A DNA stretch of 64,000 nt from Neodiprion pinetum (taxonomy: Eukaryota > Arthropoda > Insecta > Hymenoptera > Diprionidae). This document shows positions 50,496 through 63,491 of the stretch, piece after piece. Position 1 is the stretch's first letter. Every line of letters begins with the position of its first letter. Position numbers and translations under genes: made by a program. The notes beneath the pieces were generated by a model. That model saw only the letters and a program-made list of their open reading frames with translations. It had not been told where the DNA came from and made no database searches. The DNA lies in the NCBI RefSeq assembly GCF_021155775.2, contig NC_060238.1, positions 24,520,470 to 24,584,469 on the forward strand. The letters run 5' to 3'.

Positions 50496-53400
50496 CTGAA
50501 AAATGTGTGATAATAATCTCAAATTTAATTCTCTAAAAAATTTTGAATTTCAGCGAACTTCAAAAGGATTTGAGAACATTGTGCAACAATGGTAATTGCA
50601 CTGATTTTATCACAGTAAGAAAACTTTTCAAAAACTCTTCGCTATCGATAAGAAGAACGCAGAAGAAAGTTGAATTTCTACAAGATGCTTGAAAAGAAAC
50701 ATTGAAACTGTACGCATTTATATTTGCAATCTAAAATCGTGTGGTTAATTTCATTTTCATTTTCAGGGAGTTAAGTGTACATTAGCAGCTGAAACGAAGA
50801 AAAAATTAAATAAACAATTAACTAAAAATTAATAAATAAATAAGTGAATAAAAATTTACAAACAAGTGTATAAATGAATAAATTATTCAATTTTGATGTA
50901 ACAGAATTTTTCAAACATTTCACCTGATACAAAATTTCAGTTAAAGTGTATAATCTTTTTCCCTCAAATAATGATAAATGCGATTCATGCATTTATTGAT
51001 CGAAATCTATCTATATAGCACTATCGTACGATTATTACACTATCTAAAAAATTATATTACTCACGTATTTTCATGGACGAACAATAAATAATTTCTTGTA
51101 TTCGTCTGTAAATGGATTAAAAAAAAGTTTGTGCGTGTCTATAATAAAATCAGAAAAAGATCGAAGGCCAAGTTTGGATAATATGAATTTAACATTATTA
51201 TTATTATTAACATTTTGTGTTTATAATTTGTTTGCTAGACGTGAAATATATAGTCTGCACATCTGAGCTGGATAATAATAAGCAGCGTTTTTTACGACTA
51301 TATAAATTTTTTCCTGCACACCATGCAAGATGTATAAATATATATATATATATCATTTTACTACTGTATTATTATTCTTAGCCTATTAATAAATGCTTTT
51401 TCATTAATTAAATTCCTCATAGATGACTATTCGAATGTGATAAAAATTCATAACAAAAGCGATATAAAATTTCTTCAAATATATTGGCATGAATATTATT
51501 CCTCACTAACAATTTCTTCTGCGTAATCCTCGAAAAATTATCAGCTGTGTTGGATATTAATTATAAATCAAAATTAGCCATTATGTTTATTATAATTGGA
51601 CAGTGACGCAAAATATGAAAGAAATAGGAGGAACAATTAATTCGTTATACATGGCTGTTGGCCTCTAATTATCACAAAGTCGCCTCCAGACTCGACAATC
51701 GTTGATGAAATATTTTTAAAAAATAATCGAAAATATTAGCTGTATGTCCGAAGATGACTTTCGTTGTTCGCTCATAACGAGCGTCATTGAAATGATATTG
51801 CATTTTATATGCAGCCGTATGGATATAATTTAACCCTGTCCAAGTAAAAATTAAAAAAATATCAAACGAATGAACGAAATATCTTAACTATGTAAAACAT
51901 ATTATCGATTATGTGATTCGTACAACGTATAATAACGATTCCAGTCTCCGCTAATTGCGAGTGAAATGGATAAAAAAAAAAAAAGAAACATTGAACTTTG
52001 ATACTTATTATAAGAGCTAATAATACCATTCGGAAAAACTGAATCAGCAGATGGTCATAAAAGTTTTGAAGACATTTTTGCAATCACGATTAGAGAAAAC
52101 CAAAATCGAATGACAATTCAATCTGCCTAAATTATTGTCGTAATTGTTAAAGATGAATGAAACATATAATGTCAATATACCTGGCATAAAACATATTAAC
52201 GAACTTCGTGAAACGAAGTGGATAAAAAAAAAACAAATGTCGAAATAACATTTCACTATAATTCTATCGTCAAAAACTTTCCACTTTTATTTTTTCACAA
52301 TGTCATCGCGGAATGTTGATGAAAGTATCGTGATCGTATGTATACAGGGCATGCATATTTATTTCCAACGAATACTTTTCACAAAGTATGGTGGAATAAT
52401 CAATCCGTTTACGGTTATTACTCACAATTAGAGCTGCTAAACCGGGTGAAGTTCGAGATGCGAATGGAACTAAGATATACGGGAAAAAACTGCAGTTTGC
52501 GGAATACTTGTAGATAATTTTTACGAGTGATCTCGGTGACGTCGAGAAGGCGAGATCCGCACCGTTTCACGGCCAAAGGTGTACAGAAGGAAATCGGAGA
52601 AGAAGTAGAATGGAGAATACAGGCATACGTGCGATATGTCCAGAAATCAAGTGTGCATGTTTTACACATTCTCTACTACAACGGTACAAGCCAAGGCAGT
52701 CGAATAAGAAGTGGTAATGCGTGTGTGTCACAAAAGACGATTAAATGAGTAAGGGGGAAAACCGGCTGGTATACGTATATTAATGACACATGCATGTACG
52801 TGATGCAACATGTCCGAGAAACTCTTTTCGAGATAGATACAAGATTTAGATAATGTTGTTCCAGATAAATATATAAATCTATTGTATAGACATTTTGTTT
52901 TTATGACGGTAGAGTGAACGAATGAGTGAGAATCTGAGGAGTTGAAAGTAGTCTTTTCTGCACTCCGCGCATGCGCTGTCGCGAGGAAATCTGACACTAC
53001 GAAAACCTAACCTCAATTTCATGCTTCGTGAAGAAAACGCTTAACACACTCGCGTTATTTAAAGAATCGTGTGGAACAAGGAGGCAACGGTTTTTTCGCC
53101 TCGCGTATTTGAAATATTCGTCATCGGTTCTGCCTCCTTATTACACATTATACTATTTGTGCAGGTAGGGTTTTAACTTTAAGAATTAACGGCAATTATG
53201 AATGGTGTTAATTTTTTTTTTTTTTTTACTTTGATTACAGAATAATCCGCACAGTGAAAATAATTTTTTTGCCAATGTGATATTTGCATATAACAGTGTA
53301 AACATTTATTTACACCTGTATAAATCCGCATATTTCAAACGTATTTTGCATCACCTCAAGGACGAAGAATTTCGATGAATTGAAATTTCTCAATTAACTT

Positions 53401-55832
53401 GAGACTCGAGAGAAGGAAGGATGAATATATACGAGGTTGAAGTCATCGTAACGGAACATTGGGGAAAAATCACTATCTTTTTATTTTTGCAATGATTTTT
53501 CAGGAATTAAGATTGCAACATATTATGTTTTATTTTATTACGGTTTACTCAATTTCAAACAGTTCCAAAATCGCGGAATAACGGTTTTTCCTCAGCATGA
53601 ATTGTTTACGGTAAACGTTACTAACTTCAGTATAATGAATATATTGAACATTTCTTTTAGTAGAGAATTAAATCTTAATTAGTAACGTTCATGGTCAGAA
53701 TTAAGTATCTATTGAACGAGATTTATACAGACGAACTTTGTATTCGTTACTCGTAATTTCTGATCAAACCAAGAGAATTTAGAAAATGACTTTACGGTTA
53801 CTTGAGAAATTTCCACTTGACCTTATTAATTTGTACGAATAATTTTATCATCACAATTTCAACTGCGTGTTATTTCTAATTATTTTTTGCTTTATATATA
53901 TATAAATAGATTTTCACTAAAACCGTGTCACAGATTTTATAATCTTGCATTGATTATTCTATCACTTGTATAAATAAATCGTATATGATATTTCTAACTT
54001 TGTTAAGTTTATTCGATTATTTGTGCTGCGTCGTGAATTAAATTATCTAGACGATAAAGTGTACAAAAGACCTTCGTGTGTTTCATCCGGTTATATTACC
54101 ACGATAATTGACACGCAAGGTTGGCCATTTTTCTACCCCTATTTATATACAAAACGAAACGACGTCGAGACGCAGAATGAATCTAAAAAACATTCGTCAA
54201 ATGTACGAATTACACGTTACAAGTGTAACTAAATATGTGTACAAAAATCTTTATCAAACGCGTGTTCTCATATTATTGTTGTTATTATGATTATTGTTAT
54301 TATCGACCGTTATTTTGATTTTCATTATATAATCGAAAACTTGTCGCAAATCACAATATCGCGTCATTTTTTACCCCCCACGTATAATATAATAATCTTT
54401 CGGACCAGCGTTCTTGGAAAAAGTTTATCAATATCATCTGACCCGCGATTAAGGAACGAGTTTGTTTTCATTTATACGTCATGTGTTCATTGAAAGATGA
54501 ATTCGCATTTCGGTGGAGTACAGGAGGGGATTTCATTCGAACGATTCTAATCCCCCCCCCCCCTCCCCCTACCCGCAAATTTTGCTGACAAAAATACGTT
54601 TGTAAAAAATAATTTTTTCGTTATTTTAGATTTTACATCCATTTCGATATAAAAAAAAAAAAATCACATGTACATGGAATGATTGCTTGCGTGTTTTGAA
54701 AATGAATAACGTATGATAAATGATTTATCTATTGTCGTAAAATTTTGCCAAAAGAAAATTTGATTCTTCTATTTTTCGCGATTGTAAAATTAATAAATAA
54801 TGCTAAATAACAGTGCACTGGTAATAATATAATTATTAGTTGCATATAACTCGTATAAATACAAATATAAATATATGTGTATACACATATATATATATTT
54901 CATTAACCATCGCGCACTTTGACACCGAAGAACGCGACTGCGGGTCAGTGGGCGATTATTAATACATACACATATGTAAGTTGTAACGTTATAGATATCG
55001 ATATATATATATATATATATGTATGCATGTAAATATTGCGCGCGCACTCTGTATAATAATATGCATGTTCACAACAAAATGATAGTATAAACTAAAAACG
55101 AAGATAATCGCGTTTACTTCGGTATGTATAAATACGACGATGAAATATAAGGAAAGGCAGATCGGTTTATAAATCGTAGAGTGAATCAAGTGAGCTGCAC
55201 GATTTTCTTCGGGTTTCGATTTGCGGAATCGATCGTCGATACTTTGTAGACGAGTTTTTGGAATAGCAAAATCTACGGAAACATGATTAGTACGTGAATT
55301 TGTCGATTCAAAAAAAAAAGACAACATAGATTTCAATTAAGTATACCGATTATATTTCTCCAATAAAGCCGATATTTATAAATTAATCGTATTTTTTAAA
55401 GCGAGGACATTATGAATTGTTATGTAAATTTATTAAATTGTCTATCGTAGAAAATACTGTTTGGAGTACGATATACAAATCAGTGAGCTGAAAATATGTA
55501 GTGAAAAATTCGTAAAAATACTCTCTGACGATTATTTTATTTATATACTACGTGAAAAGAAATTCTTAAAAATTTGATCAAGCCTTTATGAACGAAGAAA
55601 GAAATTACGTCATTCTGCGATTGTAGACTAAGTGATTTTGATGGAGATTTTAACGAAATATGTCGTCCCATTTGCATTATAATATTTCGCAAAAAATACA
55701 CTTTTTCGAATAATTCCTTCCATTATACAGTTTGATGTTTGACGATTGTAAGTTTATATTCGTATGTTGGTGGAATTTCTTGAATTTCGAACAAATCTAC
55801 CAAAGGCGATTTCTTCAAAATAAACACGTATA
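50496..55832. other. Long intergenic region between divergent genes
   Basis: No gene recognised. It contains T or A runs (near 53215 and 54650), AT microsatellites near 51340-51353 and 55002-55020, a C-rich tract at 54552-54573 and scattered short open frames without domains. The 5' UTR exon or exons of the glucan-binding protein gene probably lie here, but I cannot place them. Confidence 0.5.
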
Positions 55833-56340
55833 CGGAGCATTCCATGTCACCTCGAACCAATGATTTTTAATTTGCTTCAGGATTTTTTTTATACCATTCT
55901 CAGTATTAAAAAAAAGCACTTCTGAATTTTTCAATTTTTTTCCAACAACCGTTAGTTTCATTATGATTATTCAACCCTGAATCTTTTGTCGCAAGAATAC
56001 AGAATTTTTGGTAATTTTTCGAGTATTTTCGAAACCTTCAAACATGGTGTTTTGCTTCTTCAAGATGTTGAAAGTGCTAAAAGAGCTCAAAAAAAAAAAA
56101 AACGCTTCATCACTGACCGATGTCAGAATAATCGGATTGAAAAATAATATTTTTGAGATTTAAAAAAATGCCATTATCGGATAGGTTTTAACAATCATAA
56201 AAAATTAACGGCTGTAGTAAAAAATGTGGAAAAAATTCAGGAGTATTATTTTCAGATCGGAGAATCGTACGAAAAATCCTGAAGCAAATCGTGAATGGTG
56301 ATGGAAAGTCTGCATTGGTCGAGTTGACGTCTAACGTCCC
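55833..56340. mobile_element. Non-autonomous long-inverted-repeat element, about 508 bp
   Basis: The left arm (about 55833-55985) and right arm (about 56185-56340) are inverted relatives. Both contain CTCGA(A)CCAATG near the outer end and TTTGCTTCAGGATTTTT inside, and share CCTGAATTTTT, CCGTTA and TTATGATT blocks further in. The termini are GGAGCATTCCATGTC on the left and GACGTCTAACGTCCC on the right. There is no coding capacity, and the target duplication is unclear (TATA or TA). A diverged MITE or foldback element is the best reading. Confidence 0.65.
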
Positions 56341-56764
56341 ATATAATATACACACAACTTGAGCTGGTCTAACATATTCATATGTAAACAAATAAATTGA
56401 TGACGGTGACGTATGATAAAGCCGATGAGATGGTTCAAAGGTGGCGACGATATATATACGCGATGATTGAAGATAGAACACGTTGACAAATTTTTATGAC
56501 ATGTATATATATAGAGGCAATTTTACAAGTTAATTCGTAAGTGTGAATATTTTCTTCATCTGAATTATAAATCCGTGTTATCTCTGCGCACTGCATCAGT
56601 TGGTAAAATTATCTCTCATTAATAACAAACGATACGTTGCGCATCGTGCTGGATATTATTAAACGCACAAGACTTAAAATTTCGTATTGTATAAATGAAA
56701 AATTACTCGTTTAAATGCAGAACTGGAGGTCGATCTGGTCGAACAGATACCGCAGCTACGACGA

Positions 56765-59293
56765 ATGTCAGCTACCGAACGAGCCAAGGAAAAGGAAGAG
56801 ATAAACAGCGTGGTTTCCGGTAAAAACGTCCTCGTCACCGGAGGTGCCAACGGTCTAGGATCGGCTTTTGTAAAAGTCTTTTTGCAACACGATATAAACG
56901 TGAGTGTAACCGCTATTGAAAATTATTACAATTAATTAAGCAATTTTATACTCACGCTGATGAAAGATAATTATTGCAAAAGAAATATACCTAAATTGTG
57001 TGCGTGTAAATTTATACTTTAGAAGGTAACGATAATCGACGTCGACAACGTCAAGGGACAAGTGTCAGCGTCGGCGATAAACAAAACGGCCGGTTATGAA
57101 AAAGCTACTTACATTCGCGCAGACGTTACCAAACATGAAGAAATGATCGGTGAGTGATACGGACGTGTTGTTGTACACACTTATATTTATGTAACACGTC
57201 AGCTGATATACATGTATATGCATGTACAGATATTAGTATTTGTTGATAAATATTCGACGAAATTATTTGAGAAATCATAAAAGGGAGAATCAAATATTCA
57301 TTTGTTACTCTAACTTTTTACGAATTATTCATCTCAGAGGTCAGCATCGATTTGATAAAAAAAAAAAAAAAGAACAATTTAACTCGTTCAATTGATCATT
57401 ATGATTGACAGATGCGTTTAAAAAATCTTCCGAAGCCATGGACGGTATTGATATCGTTATAAACAACGCTGGTATTCTTGACGAGAGAAGATGGGAGAGG
57501 GAAATCGCTGTTAACATCGTAAGTTCGTTTCAAAAAATTATACCTGTATTAGTGCGTGGTAGAATGATAATGGAAAGAAAAAAAAAAAAGGAAAAAAAGA
57601 GATAAGCAGTAAATATACCTTATATAAATATCAAATAGACCAGAATTATGTCGAAGAAAAAATTAAAAATTATCGCATACGAATTATTGCGAAATTTTCT
57701 GTATTTTCTATTGAAAATATTCTTCCTTTCGCACAAGCTCTTATAAGAATAAATAATGGCGGATGAGGTATAATATATAAAATGAATCAACGAGAAGATT
57801 ATATATATACAATATTATCTTGGCCAAAGTGCAGAGCAAATATAATGTAACAATATTATGCATAGCTGGCTGATTATTGAACTGGGAATGAGTTTAATGA
57901 TCTCCCTCTCCTATCGTACATGTAGACAATATCATAGTCCGTGAGCCAACACGCGTGTAATAGGCGAATTTATTTTCGGCTCATTGTCAGGTTATAGTTA
58001 TTGGCAAAGCCCGCTTGCCAAGTATACATACATATATAATGATGATAATGATACAACGGGTGTTAGTTGTATACCAAGACTCACAGAATTGTCGATAAAA
58101 AGTGTTTTCTCTATTTTTAATACACCGTATATTAAAAAATAGTGTTACTAAAAGGCGAAAGGAATATCAACAAGTGATAATTGACGATAAAATTAAGGAT
58201 CATCGATTAATATCAAAGATTATTTACCATACTTGTTTTTTTAATCGCTATGACACGAAGAAATATGAACAATTTCTGCCGCCACGAAATTTACGTCAAA
58301 ACATTGATGATCTTGTAGAATGGAAACGTTTCCTGCGCGCTTCTTGCCATCGAGCACATGGCAATGGACAAGGGTGGTCGTGGAGGTGTCTTGATAAACG
58401 TAGCACAGCATTGCAACAGCGAGACGAGTGCCCAGCTGCCAATATACACAGCTACCAAATGGGCGACCATCGGCTTCTCGAAGGCTCTGGAGGTGAGAGG
58501 AATTTGAGTGGTTTAACAATAAGTCTGCCTGAGCGATTTATTCGCGAATACAGTGCTCAATTTCCTTCCTTTCAGACTTCGCATCAGTTCGAGAAAAAGG
58601 GCATTCGCATCATAACTCTGTGTCCAGGACTCACAGAGACAGCTCTTACAATCGACGGTCCGAATAAGCTTCTTTCAAGGGTGATGAAGGCAGATTTTGT
58701 AAAAAATCTTGAACAGCTTCCGATACAAACGTGAGTTTTTCTAAACTACTCGTAATAATATCCGGTGGTTTCACTCTGATTGACTTTACCGATAATCGGG
58801 TCACTTAGCTGTCCGACGTTATCAATCGTTCTAGAAAAAGGTTTGCGTCCTGACTGAGTGTCGGTAACGGATCACTTAGTTATCCGACGTTATCAATCGT
58901 TCTAGAAAAAGGTTTGCGTCTTCGCTGAGTGTCGGTAAAATAATCTGTATCCACAACTTTCATTGCTTCTCTACCTTCCCCACCGAGCACGAAAGATTTT
59001 CTTATATCTGAGAGAAATAATTGGCAATCTTGCATTAATTCCTTCGTCGCAGACCGTTCGCTGTGGCAAAGGGCTTGATGACTATTATGTGTAGCGGCGA
59101 ACACGGCAGCATTTGGGTAATAGAGAACGGAGCGCATCCTTACGAAGCCTGCATTCCTGAGCCGCAAGCCCTGCGTCGTACCTTCAAAGACAATTACGCG
59201 ATGGATCAAGAGGTGCAGCACGTGAAGAAAAGGCTGGCGAGGGATAATCACGAGAATACACAGGCTCCGATTGGCCTGGCGACGTGTGGTTAG
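56765..59293 (+). CDS. Short-chain dehydrogenase-like protein, SDR1 paralog with altered active site (SDR2)
   Basis: Six coding exons: 56765-56899, 57023-57149, 57412-57518, 58319-58492, 58576-58730 and 59053-59293 (TAG), giving 312 residues. The SDR fold is clear: TGGANGLG at 25-32, Asp51 (NAD preference), NNAG at 105-108, Asn124, and Tyr166/Lys170 in YTATK. The catalytic Ser (Ser139 in SDR1) is replaced by Gln153 in NVAQ, in an ungapped alignment between IN and PIY. It also has a longer C-terminal tail than SDR1. Exons 2 to 5 have the same lengths as in SDR1 (127, 107, 174, 155), so the two genes share an ancestor by duplication. The frame stays open upstream of the chosen Met to a possible acceptor at 56720, so a longer N-terminus is possible. 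Activity is doubtful; a non-enzymatic or altered role is inference. Confidence 0.88.
58801..58942. repeat. Two-copy 71-bp tandem duplication in SDR2 intron 5
   Basis: TCACTTAG begins at 58801 and again at 58872. Both copies contain TCCGACGTTATCAATCG and CTAGAAAAAGGTTTGCGTC and end in CTGAGTGTCGGTAA, with only a few differences. Confidence 0.9.
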
Positions 59294-59823
59294 AAGCCGA
59301 AAAATAGGCGTTCCGTTTTCAAATTAATCAGGTATAACATTAAAAGTTTGTTACAATCTGCAGTTGTTTTTTTTTTTTTTTTTTTGGCCTGGAAAGATTG
59401 GCTATTTCTCGTTTTCTTCGCTTCACTTTTAATTTTACCGATACAAGTGAGAATACACTGCAAATCGAAATTTTACACGTTCACTGATAAGTATCGAATT
59501 TTAGATTTTACATTGTACGTACTGATAAAACATATTTCTAATAAGAGATGGAAAAATGCTCACTTTTGGGTATAAAACTGCAGCTTACGAAAGTGTTCAG
59601 TTGAAAAATTAGGCAGTATTATTGAATATTGCAATTTATTTTTATGACTGATTTTATAATTACCTATTTGAATAATTGGGAATGATGGAATTTCTCTGTC
59701 ATCGCGTCTTTAGATAATTTTACCTACGATGTATACAAACTGATTCTAAGTCTGAAGTATAGATGCATAGAATATATCTGTTCACCCCTGTAATGTGTAA
59801 CCGTACTAGAATTAAGTGTGTTC

Positions 59824-59829
59824 AATAAA
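59824..59829 (+). terminator. Polyadenylation signal AATAAA, SDR2
   Basis: TTCAATAAAAAATAAAC lies 531 bp after the stop codon and is followed by a GT/T-rich stretch, as expected for a cleavage region. Confidence 0.5.
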
Positions 59830-60035
59830 AAATAAACTATTTTTATAAACGAATATTATAACTTTGTTGCGGGTTTTTCAACCCAAGTGCAAGTTTTTTT
59901 TATGAATTTGTATCGTATGTAACTTGGATAATATTTGTCGGATCGACGTGAAATTTTCTTCGCATATACTCGAATGTATGCAGGACATTACGAAAATGAA
60001 ATAAAGAAAAATCGATTTTCCAAAAATCCCCTCAA

Positions 60036-60223
60036 GAGTTCTAACGGCCTGTTCAAGTACTTTGCGCGTCTGACCAGCACCTCGGTTCGACTACTGAGGG
60101 CGGCTTGCATCCCGATGCTCTTCACTGTTTCGAGTGCTGCACCCACGGAGCTGAGCTCAGCGATTAATATTCACAATCAGGTCGTTCCAGAGTTAGGCCT
60201 CGATAACATTGGCGAAATTTTAA
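60036..60223 (+). CDS. Candidate coding exon of an unrecognised gene
   Basis: An open frame with clearly higher GC than its surroundings reads ...GLFKYFARLTSTSVRLLRA... and then LLRAACIPMLFTVSSAAPTE, which resembles a signal peptide with a cleavage site near SSA/APTE, followed by an acidic, hydrophilic part ending GLDNIGEIL. The acceptor-like CCCCTCAAG before 60036 and the weak donor ACG/GTATTT after 60223 are only fair. No domain is recognised and no neighbouring exon was found. It could also be a chance open frame in unique DNA. Confidence 0.3.
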
Positions 60224-60276
60224 CGGTATTTTTTTCACACCGACGTTACATTTTCCGTACTGTTTTACAGCTTTGA

Positions 60277-61860
60277 GCTATACGGATGCGCGAACGCGCG
60301 GTTTCGGCGTTAATAATAAATTTTCACCGAAACGACGACGACCTTTTTTCAGAGTCTACATAATTTATCCGTTGCAGGTTATTCCGAAGTATCTTATGTC
60401 ATAAAAACTATACGAGAAAAAGAAGGAGACACGGCTGCAGATCGTTAATCGCATAATTGTAATCGGACATCGAAAATTTGTTTCAGTTTCAGGTTTATAG
60501 TAGGTATTATTAGATAGTTTCATCTTGAGACTAAAATATTATTGAACACCCATCACGATGCTTGAAAACGTATTACGAGTGACTATTAATGTCTACTTTC
60601 ATGATAATAGATAAAATCTTGCGGAGAATGATAAGCTGAACTAGTAATAAACAATTAGGATATAACAGCTGTAATGAAAAGATTCATATGTGAACGAGAT
60701 TTTTTCCCGCACAAGATTATATAATAGAAACTGCGCTATTAAGAAATTTAAAAAAAAAAACAGAAAATTGGCTACCGCGTTGATCTTTCGCGTTAATTGG
60801 ATTTTTTAAATTTTTTCTATAATGCAATGATTACTAGCGTGTACCCAATATACAATTTAATATAAAAACGTACCTATGCACCCTTAAAACAGCTTTACAC
60901 CGAGAATAGTACGTAAAGAGTTACACGAATAATTATTTACGTTATTATTGCATGATTAAAAGAGTAAAAATTTAGCCATGGTTCTAAAACAACTATCTGC
61001 TATATACGGTGTTTTTTTTTTTTTCTTATTTTTTTCCATTGATTACAACTTATTTCACAAGACAATACATGGTCTAGATCTTATCGAAAATCGTACTGTT
61101 TCGCATCCAACTTTATCAAAAATTCGAATATCAATTTTTTAAAACATTCTTCGTTCAATCACGAGCCATATTCACCTACTAGGAGATAATATTTGTTTTT
61201 TCGATTTCACACAAAGCTATCATAAGCTATCCCGACCACCGCGAGGATATTTTTTCCAAGGAATTTCGAAAAACCAGTTTCCAACGGTTGAATTTTCAAA
61301 ATTTTCCGATGAAACCTCTCTCAAACATTATATCGTTACGTGCTTAAACTTTGAATAAAATAATTAATTTATTATACACACATGTATGAAAAAAATTTTT
61401 AAATCCATTAAAAAATATTTTTTCGTTACTCTCAAAATTCAATAGGTATACAATTGTACGTACACGAAATTGACTTTTTCAACGTATTTAACTCTTTGTA
61501 ACTTATTCGAAACCGGTGTACGGCCACCGATATAAATAATCCAAGTACTTACTACGTATGTCGGAAATGTATATACCTGTACCGTCCCTACATACCTTCC
61601 ACATAAACGCAACCCCCATACATTCATATACAATCTACACACATTATACAGGTTCAACCTGGTTACGTGTCAGAGACCGGTGTTACAGCCGGGCATCCGC
61701 CCTGCACCGCGAACCATTTAGAACGAGTGCTTTTTCCGTAATCGCGTACTTTCACCTCCTACCCCCTCCATAAACCCCCCACCCCCTTCGAACCTTCTTC
61801 GCGATCCGACGGACTCACCCTTGTCCCGAAAGGCTCCGCCCTATTTTCGCCGAGCTGCTT
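60277..61860. other. AT-rich intergenic DNA
   Basis: No gene, RNA gene or repeat element recognised. Confidence 0.5.
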
Positions 61861-61864
61861 GTGC

Positions 61865-61888
61865 GTGTGTGTGTGTGTGTGTGTGTGT
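61865..61888. repeat. GT microsatellite (12 units)
   Basis: Uninterrupted GT dinucleotides, followed by TTTGCGCACG. Confidence 0.95.
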
Positions 61889-62107
61889 TTGCGCACGTAT
61901 AACAGCAAGCGTGTAAGCGTGTTCAAGTTTTGCGTATACATATCATAGGTATACATGTATACCTATATACATATAGATATATTCGGGATGAGAATCGCGT
62001 CGAGCTTTCGGCTTCCTGCCGTAATACGTTCCGTACTGCTGCACCCTGCGAGGTCCGGGGTCGCTAAAAATTGGGGCGTGGTGGGGACTCGAGACACGGA
62101 AAACAAC

Positions 62108-62138
62108 CACACACACACACACACACGCACACACACAA
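62108..62138. repeat. CA microsatellite with one CG interruption
   Basis: About 15 CA units on the same strand as the GT run 245 bp upstream, so the two runs are complementary. Confidence 0.95.
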
Positions 62139-63239
62139 GCACACATCTTCACGTACCAACGCGTACCCGATTCTGCACGCACACGCGTGCGCGAAACTCG
62201 TGACGTGCGATTGCGGCGCGGTACCGCGGAGCTTTTACTCGTCGAGGACGTTTAACCGTTGGCGAGGTTATTTTTGTAACTCGTTCACCGCCAGGTGTAC
62301 GAATAAATGTATCCTATGCGTACGACGTGCGTGTATAGATGTAACGTATAACTATACGTAACGTGTACCGTTAAGCCCTCATTTTTTCTTGCACTGTATC
62401 GTATAAAGCAACCCTGAATCCAGGCATAGCTGCAAGCTGCATCAACGATGAATCGTCTACGCAAAGTTAGTGACGTAATTCCTTTGTCCGATTGCACGAG
62501 GCAGGAACTGAAGGGGCTGCAGGGGAGAAAAGAAGCCGGGGGTAGGAACCTGAAGTGGTTCGTTTGAATAGTTTAAGCCGCGTTCGTTCGGACAAGCTTT
62601 TTGCGAAACTGCCCAGCTGCCTGTAGAAATTTCACAGTCACGGCGGGATGCTCAGCTTTCCATGTAAAAAATTTCCATGTCGTAGACTTGTCGTAGTTTA
62701 TTTACAACCTCAAGTGATCTTCGTTACTTACCGTGTAATACCGAAAGGCCCCCCGAGTATCAAGTTTCGGCTAGAATCATAGAATTTTTATCGATCTTTA
62801 TCGATTTTAAATCCGTCATCTTGGATCCGACATCTTGGATTTAGAAATGATCAAATTCTGAACACAGACTCGTGATCAGTTAGTCCCGAAAATCTCAGAA
62901 GATTGAGGCAAAAATATTAAGTTGACAAACGTGTGACTGAATCCCTGCTAAAAATGTTGACGCGCGCGAATGATAATGTGATTTGAAATAATTCAGCTTG
63001 TAATTTAATACATGCTTTACTTTGTAGATTTACTAAAATACATAAGAAATCAGGTAATAAATTATAAACACACGAATCATCGGACACGCTTCATGAAAAA
63101 TCTTTTTCAAGTATCGTATTCGACGATTCGTGCTTTTGTAATAGTTTTATTACGCGATTTTTCTCAAACTATATTTCATCGAGTATTTAAAAGATAAGCG
63201 ACACGGTGATTTTTTTCAAAAAATTTCACGATTCAAATG
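62139..63239. other. Mixed intergenic DNA, CpG-rich at first
   Basis: CpG-rich to about 62640, then AT-rich. Nothing recognised as a gene. Confidence 0.45.
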
Positions 63240-63491
63240 GTGAAAATTTTCAGCCACAGGGATGGGATAGACGAGAGCGTAGGAGGTGCTTGCAGGGTGT
63301 CGCCGCGGGCTGCGCTTGAGCCGGTGAGCTTGCAAGCTCCGGCAACTCGCGACTAGCTCAGCGATACGTTCGGCAGTCGTCGGCGGCCAGCCGCGAACCG
63401 ACGTAGCGTGACGTGATAGTCGAACGCGTGTGGTTATAGGTATAGAGCGAAGGTGTGGTGGTCGTCGGTACTCGTTCCGAAATCAATGTAG
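63240..63491 (+). promoter_or_regulatory. Possible promoter and non-coding first exon of a gene running off the right edge
   Basis: A CpG-dense, GC-rich block with an initiator-like GGCAGTCG near 63372 ends in a donor-like TAG/GTATTACC at 63491-63492. It contains the perfect palindrome GAGCTTGCAAGCTC at 63326-63339. No open coding frame supports it, so a 5' UTR exon is only a guess from composition and splice signal. Confidence 0.3.

Noticed and set aside
53380..53820. Possible further inverted repeat (GAAATTTCTCAA blocks at both ends)
   Set aside because: Only about 18 bp match and the similarity does not extend inward, which is within chance for AT-rich DNA.
58102..58734. 210-codon open frame across SDR2 exons 4 and 5
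   Set aside because: It is read in a shifted frame over real SDR2 exons and through the intron between them. The correct frame gives the conserved SDR motifs.
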